This document shows, piece by piece, positions 8,345-17,172 of a DNA stretch of 64,000 bases (position 1 is its first letter; the number at the start of each line of letters is the position of its first letter). The stretch comes from Labrys miyagiensis. Its GTDB lineage: Bacteria; Pseudomonadota; Alphaproteobacteria; Rhizobiales; Labraceae. A model generated the notes under the pieces. That model saw only the letters and a program-made list of their open reading frames with translations. It had not been told where the DNA came from and did not search any database. The stretch spans positions 1 to 64,000 of the forward strand of contig NZ_BSPC01000027.1 of NCBI RefSeq assembly GCF_030160835.1. Reading direction: 5' to 3'. The position numbers were made by a program, and so were the translations under genes.

Positions 8345-8795
8345 CGATGGCAAGCGCAAGCTGAATTTCAAGAAGTCGCGCGACCCGTTGGAACTGGATC
8401 TCGACGAGCTGACAAAGCTCGGCAATGACGCTGCGGTGAAGGCGGGAATGGTGCCGAGGGAATATGCAGAGCGAGTTGCGCCCACGATAAGTGAGCCGGT
8501 TAACGTCGAGGCGCCTGCCGTCGTATTGGCAGCAACGGGCGACGCGCCTGCGGCCGTCCCCGCCCTTCATAGTCCTGTCGCGCCGATGAGGGCGCCCGCG
8601 CCCATGCGCCGCGATCGGCAGCAAGGTGCGGGCAGCGTGTCCGACGCCACCATCGAGCGCGATCGGGTCACAGCCGAGTTGCCCCGCAATATGGTCGCCG
8701 AGATGAAACACGCCGTGGTCGCCGATCGCAGTACCATCCGCGAGTTCCTGGAGAGGGCCATAGCAAAGGAACTGGCGGCCCGCGCGAGGGCCTAG
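8337..8795 (+). CDS. RHH-type partner of ParA (VirC2/ParG-like)
   Basis: Encodes 152 aa, starting at the ATG at 8337, which overlaps the end of parA by 8 bases. The N-terminal two thirds are low-complexity, rich in K, A and P. The last ~45 residues (VTAELPRNMVAEMKHAVV, then TIREFLERAIAKEL) form a strand-helix-helix typical of ribbon-helix-helix proteins. ParA-type ATPases use such partners to bind centromeres, and VirC2 is the RHH partner of VirC1. It may bind the palindromes upstream of parA or near oriT. The family assignment is by pattern and order, not strong sequence identity. Confidence 0.55.
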   Translation: MADDGKRKLNFKKSRDPLELDLDELTKLGNDAAVKAGMVPREYAERVAPTISEPVNVEAPAVVLAATGDAPAAVPALHSPVAPMRAPAPMRRDRQQGAGSVSDATIERDRVTAELPRNMVAEMKHAVVADRSTIREFLERAIAKELAARARA

Positions 8796-8864
8796 TCTCA
8801 CGCGCACGCCCGTACGTGCGCGCGAAGGCAGCGCCGTGATAGCAATTGGCCACAAAAGTTTTCT

Positions 8865-9293
8865 ATGTCGAAGAGCGAAAGTCAGCTGAGAAGCTTCGTC
8901 GAGCGTGTGGAAACGATCGAAGAGGAGATTAAGACCAGCAACAAATCGAAGCTGCAAATTTATCAAGAGGCGAAAGGCGCCGGCTACAACATCAAGGCTC
9001 TAAAGAAGATCATCAGTGAGCGTCGCATGGATCCCGCGAAGCGGGAGGAAGAAAGCACGCTTATTCAAAGCGCCCGGTGCGGGCGTGGCGTTCGCTTGGC
9101 GGCGAAGCTTTACGGGAGAAAAAAGCACGAAGCGCGCGGGTTGACAGGCCTGGCCTGTCTCGTGGAGAGCGCGAGAGGGGGCGGAACCCCTCTCGCATCG
9201 CGCCGCAGCCCGCTCGATGCGGGTAAGGCGGGAGCGCGCGGCGTGCTGCAAGTTAGGCCGCCTGCTTCTCCTTGCGCTTGGCAGTTTTCTTGA
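8865..9293 (+). CDS. DUF2312 (GapR-like) DNA-binding protein with unusual tail
   Basis: Encodes 142 aa. Residues 8-66 match DUF2312: FVERVETIEEEIK, IYQEAKGAGYNIKALKKII and RRMDPAKREEE. GapR and relatives are small coiled-coil proteins (~80-90 aa) that bind overtwisted DNA. Here the usual short C-terminal helix is replaced by ~75 residues rich in R and G, running over a GC-rich stretch and overlapping higA on the other strand by 41 bases. A frameshift near codon 66 or a replaced 3' end is likely. Confidence 0.7.
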   Translation: MSKSESQLRSFVERVETIEEEIKTSNKSKLQIYQEAKGAGYNIKALKKIISERRMDPAKREEESTLIQSARCGRGVRLAAKLYGRKKHEARGLTGLACLVESARGGGTPLASRRSPLDAGKAGARGVLQVRPPASPCAWQFS

Positions 9294-9564
9294 TCCGGAC
9301 GTCGACGCCAATGCCGGCACGGGCGAGCATAGTCACCAGATGGTCAAGGCTGAACCGGCTGAGTTTGTGGCGAAACAGATCGGAAATGCGTGGCTGTGTC
9401 ACGCCAAGCTGCACGGCGGCCTCGACCTGTGTCCACTTCTGTTTTTTGATATGCTGCTGCAGGGCATCCATGAGATTGGAGCGGGCAAGCAAATGGGCCG
9501 CTTCCTCAGGCGACGACGCGATGGCGTCAAAGGCGGTCGCGAAGGTCTGTTCCGTCTCGGTCAT
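9253..9564 (-). CDS. higA: HigA-type (XRE) antitoxin
   Basis: Encodes 103 aa. Central helix-turn-helix (WTQVEAAVQLGVTQPRISDL, then FSLDHLVTML) of the HigA antitoxin group encoded downstream of Gp49-like toxins. Its start overlaps the toxin stop by 4 bases. It looks intact, although the toxin reading frame upstream is broken. It would bind and repress its own promoter, and may serve as a leftover antidote. Confidence 0.85.
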   Translation of the reverse strand: MTETEQTFATAFDAIASSPEEAAHLLARSNLMDALQQHIKKQKWTQVEAAVQLGVTQPRISDLFRHKLSRFSLDHLVTMLARAGIGVDVRIKKTAKRKEKQAA

Positions 9565-9903
9565 GCGCGTTTCTCCGTCAACAATTCGCCCAAGCGCTTC
9601 TTGCCGATCTCGATGTCACGCTGGTCGGTCTGCTGTGTTTTCTTCTGAAAGCAGTGCGGGACATAGACTGCATCCGCCAGCTTCGCGATGTAGAAGACAC
9701 GGAATATGTTGTCCGTATCTCTCAACCGCAATTCGTTCACGCCTGATCCCAACCCTGGGCATGGGCTTGAAATCCGGAGGTTCCATGCCACGCTGAACCA
9801 TCCAAAGCGCCTCGCCCGCATCTTCCTTTACAAGGTTGGGAAACTTGCTGATGACCTCGCGCGAGTCACCCCGAAATCTCAACGGCTTGGGTGGTCGGGC
9901 CAT
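9561..9903 (-). pseudogene. higB: HigB/Gp49-like toxin, frameshifted
   Basis: The toxin reads in two frames. The first runs from ATG at 9903 (MARPPKPLRF, VQRGMEPPDFKPMPRVG). The second continues as SGVNELRLRD, FRVFYIAKLADAVYV and GKKRLGEL to the stop at 9561. Joining them at about 9744-9750, where one extra base fits, rebuilds a normal ~112-aa HigB/Gp49 mRNA-interferase-type toxin. The break lies before the core strands, so the current product should be inactive. It lies directly upstream of higA. Confidence 0.8.
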
Positions 9904-10021
9904 GACGCAAATATATCCATATTGGCATAGTGGTACAACTGAATCAGCAAACAGCGCACATTCATTCCATATGACGTCGATGCCGACCCCGCCGCGGGTG
10001 AGGTCGGGATAGGGGATTGAG

Positions 10022-10045
10022 GGCAGGCCGTTCGGCCTGCCTGCC
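10022..10045. terminator. GC hairpin downstream of the DUF932 gene
   Basis: GGCAGGC and GCCTGCC pair around a CGTTCG loop, just past the stop of the gene at 10050. There is no clear T-run on either side, so this is only a terminator-like hairpin. Confidence 0.35.
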
Positions 10046-10049
10046 CAAT

Positions 10050-10904
10050 TTATGCTGCCATTTTCAGCTTCGCCATTTCCTCGGCCAGAACCCAAAGGGC
10101 CTTGTTCAACTTCACATCCTGATCAATCCCCTTGAGCGGGCGGGTGGTAACACGGCGGCGACGATTGTCGTCACCGACGGCCCAGCCATGCAGCCCGCCA
10201 CGGATGACGTTTTCCTGCGTGACGTTGAAGGTCGTCCAGAGATCGCCACCGCGATCCTCGTAGCGCTTGGGCGTCAAGAGCTGCTCCGGGGTGATCGGAG
10301 TCGTCACCTCGCCGTCGGCGTCACCAAACCGCAGCACATGGGCCGCCCTGGCGAACACAACCCGTTCCTCCCTTGCAAGATTCAGCGCCGACCAGTCGGC
10401 CGGAGCAACAAGCGCCTTCTGCGCCTCGCCGAGGACACGATATGTGCCCTCGATCACCTTGGCATTGACGTCGCCGCTGTGGCGCACCTTGACGCTGTCG
10501 ATGGTGCCCGTCTGTGTAACAAGGCTATTGAGGCAGCAAATCCGGAACAACCCCGCCATGAGGTCATAGGCCGACGTTCCATCGTTGGCGTTCTTCAACA
10601 GGATTTCGCAAACCGTGTCGCCCACTTTGTATTTGCTGTCCTCATCGATGCGACGCAGGCGAATAAGGTGCTTCGTGAACGATGCCTTGCCTTCGTCACG
10701 GGCCACAGACTGTTTGACCCCCACGGGGGCAAACCCTTCGCTGATGAGGCCGCGCAGGATCTCAATCGTCGGGATCGGCTGGAATCGCTCGGACCGGCTT
10801 TCATGGGCCGTGGTCGCGAAAATCGACGGCGCCAGCTTGAACATTTCATCTTCGGTCAGCGCGCGGGCGTGATCGAAGCGGGCGGTCTTCGTGTAAGCAG
10901 TCAT
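10050..10904 (-). CDS. DUF932 plasmid-type protein
   Basis: Encodes 284 aa and matches the DUF932 family, found on many plasmids and integrative elements. The central FTKHLIRLRR, LKNANDGTSAYDLMAGLFRICCLNSLV and VRHSGDV segments are characteristic. Function is not known; members are often grouped with mobilization or anti-defence genes. Length is normal and a GGAG-type ribosome site precedes the ATG at 10904. It supports reading bases 2.6-12.6 kb as one plasmid- or ICE-derived module. Confidence 0.8.
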   Translation of the reverse strand: MTAYTKTARFDHARALTEDEMFKLAPSIFATTAHESRSERFQPIPTIEILRGLISEGFAPVGVKQSVARDEGKASFTKHLIRLRRIDEDSKYKVGDTVCEILLKNANDGTSAYDLMAGLFRICCLNSLVTQTGTIDSVKVRHSGDVNAKVIEGTYRVLGEAQKALVAPADWSALNLAREERVVFARAAHVLRFGDADGEVTTPITPEQLLTPKRYEDRGGDLWTTFNVTQENVIRGGLHGWAVGDDNRRRRVTTRPLKGIDQDVKLNKALWVLAEEMAKLKMAA

Positions 10905-11708
10905 GGTCCTTACTCCTCAATTTGTGACATCCGGGTTTAAGGAGCGCCCCAAGCGAAGCGCGGGTGCGCGTCCTTAAATTCGGATGGCAGCCGAATTCCC
11001 CTGGGGTCCGATGGCGTCAAAGGAGAGCGAAGCTCCCGCCGCAGGCGGCGCGGAGCAGCGCGCAGCCACGCGCAGGCGTGCCGAGCATGGCGAGCACTGC
11101 GAGCGTCCTTGACGCCGGCGGGCGCCTGGGGCACTGCGCCTCGCCTGCGGGCGAGCTTGAGGATGTCCGGAGCGCGATCGGCCTGCCGATCGCAGCGAGG
11201 TCACTTGTGAAAATCGCGCTGGGATCGGCCCCAAGGCCGAGACCGCCGCGGGCCGCATCAAGCTCCCTGGATGTGCTTCAACGATCCCAATCAAGGTGCG
11301 CCGGCGCGGCTAGGGCATTCAGGCAAGGTGGTTTTCCATTTGACGGCCGAGCGTGAGCGATGTGCTGGCGGACGGAGTGAAGCAGGGCCTCAAGGAGCCT
11401 GCACGCGCAGCAGACAGGGCCGGCCGAACGCGCTCCCCATATAGCGCCGTAGCGAGGCCGGCCGGGCTGTGGGAAACAGTTACGCTGCGCAGCTGCGGCC
11501 GCAAAAGCGAAGCGGCCCCGCGAGGGATCGTCACCCGCATGGGCGGAGATCCGCAGGAGCTCCGTGAGCACAGCGAATAGAGCCTGGCCCGAAGGGCGCG
11601 CCCAACTCCCCTGTCCTGTCCGCCGAAACGGGATCTTACGAAATGCTGCGAGGATCCTGCAGAGATGACGCAGTTGCGCCGGCAGGACCCTCGGGGGCTT
11701 CAGGCAAG
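10905..11708. other. GC-rich stretch without a confident gene
   Basis: About 800 bases between the DUF932 and DUF736 genes. Frames are open on several strands only because of high GC. None shows a convincing start, ribosome site or protein-like composition. Short GC inverted repeats occur (near 11030-11110). It probably carries regulatory or decayed DNA. Confidence 0.4.
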
Positions 11709-11736
11709 CGAAACGCCCCGCTTGCGCGGGGCGTCG
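11709..11736 (-). terminator. rho-independent terminator after the DUF736 gene
   Basis: ACGCCCCGC (11712-11720) and GCGGGGCGT (11725-11733) form a 9-bp stem with a TTGC loop, followed on the minus strand by a short TTTC run. It lies 4 bases past the stop of the DUF736 gene. Confidence 0.7.
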
Positions 11737-11739
11737 TGG

Positions 11740-12051
11740 TCACGCCCGGGTCGGGCGAGACCAGATGAGGTTGTAGGATCCGGTGTCGCCGTCTTCTACC
11801 AGGTTGGCGAAGATGGAGGCCGGGAGGGACGGATCGTCCAGTTTCACCGAGACGTATTCCATGCCGGTGTCCTGGGCGGTCTTGGTCCAGCCGGCGCCGA
11901 TCTCGGCACGCCCGGCGAAGAGGCGGAAGTCGGGGGCCGCTTCGGTCTTCTTCTCGACTGGGGTAATGCGGAGCGCGACGTTGACGGTGAGGGTCTGGAG
12001 CGAGCCGCGGAATTCGTTGCCGTTCTTGGTGAAGGTGCCGATCGTGGACAT
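11740..12051 (-). CDS. DUF736 family protein
   Basis: Encodes 103 aa and matches DUF736 along its whole length: MSTIGTFTKNGNEFRGSL at the start, AEIGAGW in the middle, and YVSVKLDDPSLPA and YNLIWSRP at the end. The family is typical of rhizobial and Agrobacterium plasmids and ICEs and has no proven biochemical role. The ATG at 12051 is preceded by a GGAGA ribosome site. A longer in-frame extension to 12498 is non-coding. A degraded second copy lies just upstream on the other strand. Confidence 0.88.
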   Translation of the reverse strand: MSTIGTFTKNGNEFRGSLQTLTVNVALRITPVEKKTEAAPDFRLFAGRAEIGAGWTKTAQDTGMEYVSVKLDDPSLPASIFANLVEDGDTGSYNLIWSRPTRA

Positions 12052-12356
12052 GGTGTTCTCTCCTTTTTTCGAGTGCCGCCCAATGCAGCCTCGATGGCGA
12101 TCGTTGGACCGGGGGACGATCGGCTTGCACCGCTTGCGGTCGAAGCGCAGCGAAGAGCGGCAGGCGACGGCTATTTTGCCTCGCGAGGAGGCCGCAGGCC
12201 GGGGAAAATAGTTGCCGGTGGCCGTTGCTGGCCGATCGAGGTGAAGGAAGGTTGCATCGGAAGCGATGCGGCCTGCCTGCGCCGTGCCGGCGGTTAGATC
12301 AGCCCATAAGAGGCAGTTTTGGGTTCGGCTCGAGACACAAGATAGGAGAGAACACC

Positions 12357-12590
12357 GTGTCCACGATCGGCGCGCGCGGAACTTCCGGCAACGAATTCCG
12401 CGGCTCGCTCCTGGCTCAGGTTGCTCGCGGAAGAGTAGCATCGCCCGAATCGAGAAGAAGGGCCCTGCCGGGCCTAGCACAGCTCGTAATCCGGGCATGC
12501 CGAGTTCGGCGCCGGCTGGCCCCCTCGCCTGCTCGGCCGACCGATTGCCTTGGTGAAACTGGACGATCCGTCCTGCCCTCCTAAGCGCCG
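12357..12590 (+). pseudogene. decayed second DUF736 gene
   Basis: A GTG at 12357, after a GGAGAG ribosome site, opens STIG..GTSGNEFRGSL, clearly the DUF736 N-terminus. The homology then changes frame twice: RIEKKG near 12460, GMPSSAPAGP near 12500, then KLDDPSCP near 12560. Indels and sequence loss make it non-functional. It points away from the intact copy at 11740-12051, so the two copies are divergent. Confidence 0.75.
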
Positions 12591-12766
12591 ATTCAACCCA
12601 TCGAAGAGGCTGACGAGGACCTCACTTCGCCTGGCCGGCTGTGAATTCCGGCGTCGTCGGCGCCTCGCACATGCGGGGCGTTCGTTTGCCCTAATCATCG
12701 CGCAACATTCACGCGAGATAACGGTGATTGCCGAAGGACTTGTAACGAGGAGCGTTGGGGTGGGAG

Positions 12767-13009
12767 ATGGTAACTGAGCTGGAGCTGCTCCTTCTAAAAT
12801 GCCTGGGCGACAATCGTGGATGGACAGCCAAAGCGCTTGCAAGGATTTGCGGGTACAACCGAGACTTGGTCAAATATGCGTTCGTTCGCAACCATGTGCT
12901 CGCCCCTCTCCGGAAGCGCGGTCTTGTTGAGCCAATGAGCGAGAGTAAGCCAAAGATCTTCGTCATCACCGATGAGGGCCGTGCCATTGTTGCCGCGGCC
13001 GACGCCTGA
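12767..13009 (+). CDS. small winged-helix-like protein
   Basis: Encodes about 80 aa. The pattern LLLLKCLGDNRGWTAKALA, then a second helix, then VLAPLRKRGLVEP and PKIFVITDEGRAIV fits a small winged helix-turn-helix, with the ITDEGR turn common in PadR/MarR-like domains. The start is uncertain: ATG at 12767 with GGAG almost touching it, or TTG at 12755. It may regulate neighbours, but no operator was found. Confidence 0.6.
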   Translation: MVTELELLLLKCLGDNRGWTAKALARICGYNRDLVKYAFVRNHVLAPLRKRGLVEPMSESKPKIFVITDEGRAIVAAADA

Positions 13010-13225
13010 CCAGTTGATGGCCTCAACCCAATCGGAAGGGCAGCGCAGCAAGACGCCGGGTTTCATATCCTATGATTTGCCCGTCTTGTGCCACGGCTTA
13101 ATAGTAACGCCAACAACCGCAAGCAAAGTTCCCACACATGCGGGTGGAGATATATGTCCAGAAAGCGGGAACAGCAGAAATTCTAACAGCAGAACCAGCG
13201 ATATAGCAGCAACAATTTGCCATTT

Positions 13226-13483
13226 TCACAACCATGCCAAAAGAATGGATAATACAAAATATATAACGCCAACTAACATAAACTCATACCCCATAATTCT
13301 CAAATCAGATTGAAACTGGTTCGGGAAAAAAGCTGATGGAGATACCCCAACAATGGCAGATGACATGCCAAGGCCTGTACGGGTATCTAAATAGGCAGTA
13401 ATAAAGATAAGAAATGCAGAAATCCAGAAGATTACATTGGAGAGAACTCTCCTAAGACTTACTGGCATATCAGAGACTTTCAT
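13226..13483 (-). CDS. small integral membrane protein
   Basis: Encodes 85 aa with two hydrophobic helices (VIFWISAFLIFITAYL and MLVGVIYFVLSILLAWL). The loop between them carries TGLGMSSAIVG. Base composition is more AT-rich than the surroundings, suggesting separate acquisition. No family recognised. The next ~500 bases (13484-13984) contain no convincing gene. Confidence 0.5.
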   Translation of the reverse strand: MKVSDMPVSLRRVLSNVIFWISAFLIFITAYLDTRTGLGMSSAIVGVSPSAFFPNQFQSDLRIMGYEFMLVGVIYFVLSILLAWL

Positions 13484-13984
13484 GTGAATTCGTTTTTACC
13501 GACGCCAGGCCACATAATTAAGAGGGCTGTCACTTTCATCGGATTTTCTTCAACAGCCCTACTTGTGCGCACGGGTTTCGCGACACACTGCCCACAGTCT
13601 CATTATGTTGAGCTCGTCGCAAATAATCTGAGGCGATTGTCGCAATGTCTGAGTGGTAAAAGTGGTTTCGAGTGGTATATGGGCGCCGTGGCGGAGGGAC
13701 GGACACCTCGCAAGCGGCACAAGAGGGTAATGCTGACCGCGCCCAGGCTCTTAGGCACCGTCTGCCTAATAGTCAGGCGCAGACCTTTGCTCCGTCGCGC
13801 AGATCCTCCACCATGTTCGTGAGTTACCAGCCTATGCCTTGATCAGGCGCTCAGCCGTGCTGGTGTCCGCGGCGCCCAAGAGAGCCCGGCTCTGCGGGGG
13901 AGCAAACCGGGGCCAAGTTGGAGCAGATGTCGCTTCGAGAAGGTAAATCCACTGCAGATATCAAACGCGCCTGGTGACCTGTCC

Positions 13985-14308
13985 TTAATCCCCCCGAGGC
14001 CCGGCACCCGTCTGCCCCCAAGCTTTCTTTGGCGCTGCCTTGCTCTGTTGCGCGGCATAAAGCCTTTTGCATTCTGCAAACCTTTTTGCCAGATCAGCCG
14101 AGCGAAGAGGCGGTGCGTTCCGCTTGGCTATACAGTCAGCGATATAATCGTCCTCTAGAGCTTTAAGAAGCGCGTCCACCGCCTTCAAAGCGGCCTTTTG
14201 TTTGGCCGCTTGCTCAGGCGTCAAGGGCGCGCGCGCAGTCTGCAAGGTTTGTGCAAATGCCGACGCCGCTACCAAGATTAGCGACGCAACGATCCAGACA
14301 AGTCTCAT
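13985..14308 (-). CDS. exported small hypothetical protein
   Basis: Encodes 107 aa. A clean signal peptide (hydrophobic run, then ASAFA) predicts cleavage before QTLQ. The mature part is helical and charged, with two cysteines (DCI, ECKRL) that may form a disulfide in the periplasm. A GGAG ribosome site precedes the ATG. Function is unknown. Confidence 0.65.
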   Translation of the reverse strand: MRLVWIVASLILVAASAFAQTLQTARAPLTPEQAAKQKAALKAVDALLKALEDDYIADCIAKRNAPPLRSADLAKRFAECKRLYAAQQSKAAPKKAWGQTGAGPRGD

Positions 14309-14393
14309 CCTATAAACTCCAGGAAGCCCTGTCGGTGACCTAGCCAGAAAAAAGAGGGTGGGCTAGCTTTGATCCATCCTGGTTGGGCCGAAG

Positions 14394-14567
14394 ATGCGTA
14401 GGAACGTTATAATCTTTGCCGCGCTGATACTGGCCACGGCTATCATGTGTGGTCTTGCCCTGCACGGGTATCTCGACGTGAAAGCAGCGTGTCTTGCCAG
14501 GAGCGGGGATGCTCCTCGCACTGGCTTCCAAATGTACTGCCCAGGGGTCCGTCTGCCCTACATCTAA
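14394..14567 (+). CDS. very small membrane-anchored or exported protein
   Basis: Encodes 57 aa from ATG at 14394 to TAA at 14565-14567. After MRRN comes a 20-residue hydrophobic segment (VIIFAALILATAIMCGLALH). A short tail with two further cysteines follows and ends PGVRLPYI. The sequence looks like a real small envelope protein. No strong ribosome site was seen, which lowers confidence. It is divergent from the exported protein at 13985-14308. Confidence 0.5.
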   Translation: MRRNVIIFAALILATAIMCGLALHGYLDVKAACLARSGDAPRTGFQMYCPGVRLPYI

Positions 14568-14570
14568 CTG

Positions 14571-14727
14571 GAATTGGTGGGAGCGCACCAGAGGGGTCGA
14601 GCTCGATGCGCTCCCGGACTAGGCTGAGGTCCCGTCCCTTGACGTGCGTTCACGGCAATGAACAGTTGCAGAGGGACTTTCTAGGAGTTGGCGCCCAAGG
14701 TTTCCCATGACTGACAGCCCGTCGCGC
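14571..14727 (+). repeat. dispersed repeat, copy 1
   Basis: About 155 bases closely matching, in reverse orientation, 53484-53638. On the minus strand both copies encode the fragment GRDLSLVRERIEL followed by SGALPP, with stops or shifts outside it. They look like remnants of one protein-coding gene carried around the genome. No mobile-element ends were found. Confidence 0.55.
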
Positions 14728-15141
14728 CTGTGAACGCATAAGCCGGCTATCGGTTCCTGCTCGTTTTGCCCTTAGTGCCGCTTCTTCGTGCGGCACAGGC
14801 CAAGCTTTTCGCCTTTGCTTGCGATGCGTTCGACTGTGCGCGGCATGGGCGACTATTTCCACCACATCCACGGCTGTTTCCGGGCGGTGCGAGCAATAAA
14901 TGCCCGCCGCAAGCGGCTTCGCGCCACGCGCTTCTCGTGCCATCGGAGGGGCAGCAGAATCAGGCCGGAGAAAATCATTGGATGCCCTCTAATTCACAAC
15001 CTCCCACTCTTGCGGCGGCCTGGCGGTGATCGGCTGAGCGCTCACGAAAACCGCCAGGCCTGGTCGGGCGAGGTCAATCTACCGACGCGGCTACAATGCA
15101 TAGTGGCGCCTTTTGTTTCGCAGCAATCTGCAAGGGCCGAC

Positions 15142-15363
15142 ATGCAATCTTGCAGTCGCCGAACAGGCATACCCAGCCTACTTCAGGCCCTCTTGGCTGC
15201 CACCGCCGAGTCCGACCCACCAATCTTGCACGAGATCCATGCAAGCCATTTCACCCGCTATCCAGCCGGCCAAAAGCTTGTCGCTATCGATCTCTCAATC
15301 ATTACAAATGATGTTGTCGACTGGCTGATTGATGCGGTTACGCCTCTGGTCCATCGTCACTGA
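15142..15363 (+). CDS. possible small hypothetical protein
   Basis: Encodes 73 aa from ATG at 15142. The C-terminal half (ILHEIHASHFTRYPAGQKLVAIDLSIITNDVVDWLIDAV) reads like a folded protein, but there is no ribosome site and the longer frame upstream is not protein-like. It could be a gene remnant. Confidence 0.25.
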   Translation: MQSCSRRTGIPSLLQALLAATAESDPPILHEIHASHFTRYPAGQKLVAIDLSIITNDVVDWLIDAVTPLVHRH

Positions 15364-15554
15364 GCGTACCTTCCCCGAGATGGTAGGGGCAAAACTGGGC
15401 GATAATGACCTCGCTATAGGGGCGAATGTAAGGGTGTTGGTCTCGGTGAATTTCTAAATTACTGTAAAATATGACTTATTTCGCATGGTAATGCGGAATC
15501 GCGCTCCTCGATACTAGCTCAACACCCAAAATCACAGCTCACTCCGCTCGATCG

Positions 15555-15749
15555 TTGGCGGACGAGCAAGGCCGAGTCATGCGAACCAATCAGGGGTTAC
15601 AGGTCGGAGCTGAAGCGCTCTCCGGTATTGTCGCGGGTGCGCTGGCCTCAGCTGCCGTTCAGCTCCCATTGATCGTTTGCGGCCTCCTGGCCCTTACCGC
15701 TTCGGCGCTGCTTGCAGCCTTGCTCAGGCCCGCAACCACTCAATCGTAG
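15555..15749 (+). pseudogene. C-terminal remnant of an MFS transporter
   Basis: The 64-residue frame starts with QGRVM and continues as a hydrophobic G/A-rich pair of helices ending ALLAALLRP. This matches the last two transmembrane helices of MFS permeases, where QGRVM(A) follows the penultimate loop. No upstream portion remains, so it is a relic. Confidence 0.5.
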
Positions 15750-15955
15750 ATTTTCGGCCACCGCTAATCCTCATCCTCTTTTCTGGGGATTAGCCGCGCC
15801 AAGATAAGGACTATGGTTGGTCACTCGAACATCGTCTTTCTAGTTGGTCTTGGTCGGTTCCAGCCGCGCTAGAAGTACATGGGCGCAAACTCGAGAAGGT
15901 CACGACCAAATAAGGCGGCATGTGGCCTGTATGAAAGCTTTTACAGGAGAGAGCG

Positions 15956-16912
15956 ATGGTCGACATATCTGACATGACCGCGCGTTCGACCGTAGGTAAC
16001 GCGAAGAGTAAAGCCCAAGCCTTCGTTCACGAACTGCGCGCAACTCCGCCTGACAAAACGTTCATACTCGGGAGCAAGCTATGGAATATAGCCGTGGACG
16101 CGTCATCGGTTATCGTCAAGCCGCTGCAGCATCCCGTTCGCAACGAGTTCATGTACAGCCTTGGGCAGCCCTTCGGGGGTACAACTGCTTTTATCGAGCA
16201 GTTTGACGGAGACGATGAATTACTTGAGCGAGTGGAGTGGACCGTTTTGACATTAGGTCAATACGACGATTTACCTCTCGAAGTTAGCTCAGCCAGCTCA
16301 TTGAATGCGATACATTGGGACAATACAAGTCCTGAGTTGCCCAAATTCCCAGTGTGGAAGCCGCAAAACGGTACCGTCGTAATCCCCCTTACCGCCACTT
16401 GGGTCGATAGCGGGGTATTACACACCTATACATATCAAATCTTTAAGGAAGAGAGCACAGCCCAAGGCACGGAAAATTATGTCGACGTCTACATTTCAGC
16501 GGACGTGGGCGGAAAGATTCCCGTGCTCGATGTACTTACAATTGACCTAAAGGCAGGTGTCAAAACTGGGCATAAAAAATACACCAAGGAAGAAACAAAG
16601 AATGCTGTAAGAACGGGTACGCAAGTATCTCGTAACTTCACAGTCCAGAAGGTCGGAAGGCACTGTCTGGTCATGTCACCTCGAAATGTAACTCCGCCGT
16701 ATGGGTCTGCCGAGATTGTGGACGTCGCTATCGTACAATTCGGATATCAGATTATACCTAGGGAAGGTGGGGATACTTTGGGTCCTTATTGGCCCTGGTA
16801 CCATCTTAACGGCACAGAATTCCCGGATATGGCCTACAATCAAGCAGAAATGCAGCTAAAGAAATTGATGGAAGACTCCGCAATAGAGATTGCGAAAAAG
16901 GCACATCTGTAA
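15956..16912 (+). CDS. orphan 318-aa protein, beta-rich
   Basis: A well-formed gene: AGGAGAGAG 6 bases before the ATG, no frame breaks, lower GC than its surroundings. No signal peptide or membrane helix is visible. The sequence is rich in alternating polar/hydrophobic strands, notably TAFIEQFDGDDELLERVEWTV and a Thr/Lys-rich segment around residues 200-235. A C-terminal helix follows. The Thr/Lys-rich amphipathic stretch between long strands is reminiscent of aerolysin-type pore-forming proteins, but this is only an impression. Neighbours are remnants, so context does not help. Confidence 0.65.
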   Translation: MVDISDMTARSTVGNAKSKAQAFVHELRATPPDKTFILGSKLWNIAVDASSVIVKPLQHPVRNEFMYSLGQPFGGTTAFIEQFDGDDELLERVEWTVLTLGQYDDLPLEVSSASSLNAIHWDNTSPELPKFPVWKPQNGTVVIPLTATWVDSGVLHTYTYQIFKEESTAQGTENYVDVYISADVGGKIPVLDVLTIDLKAGVKTGHKKYTKEETKNAVRTGTQVSRNFTVQKVGRHCLVMSPRNVTPPYGSAEIVDVAIVQFGYQIIPREGGDTLGPYWPWYHLNGTEFPDMAYNQAEMQLKKLMEDSAIEIAKKAHL

Positions 16913-16945
16913 AAGCAGGCCCGGTTTACGCTCAGCGTCTTGTCG

Positions 16946-17037
16946 TCATACTGCCGTCGCCGCGCCGATTGCCTCTGGGGAGGGCAAGACCACGAGCGCA
17001 ACATCCGGCAACGGCCGCCGCAGGGCCTTCGCCTCGT
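16946..17037 (-). pseudogene. 3' remnant of an SRAP (YedK-like) gene
   Basis: Minus-strand codons read EAKALRRPLPDVALVVLPS and then stop. This is nearly identical to the C-terminus of the intact SRAP gene at 40018-40749. Nothing upstream continues the homology, so only the last ~30 codons survive. Confidence 0.7.
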
Positions 17038-17172
17038 TCAAATTAGATCCGGCTCATCCGCAAAACCATCCTCTGATGATGACCGTATTCCAGGCTCGTC
17101 GATCGGATCCGCCACATCCGGCACATTGTAGCCTGGGCTGCTCACCTTCCTCGATATCGGCCACACCGCCAT
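17038..17172 (-). CDS. possible 44-aa protein
   Basis: ATG at 17172, with GGGAGGG about 10 bases upstream, opens a short acidic proline-containing frame ending DEPDLI. No domain was recognised. It may be real or chance, given its length. Confidence 0.3.
   Translation of the reverse strand: MAVWPISRKVSSPGYNVPDVADPIDEPGIRSSSEDGFADEPDLI

Noticed and set aside
10017-10940. A 307-codon plus-strand frame antisense to DUF932
   Set aside because: The minus-strand protein matches a known family along its length, so the plus-strand frame is its shadow.
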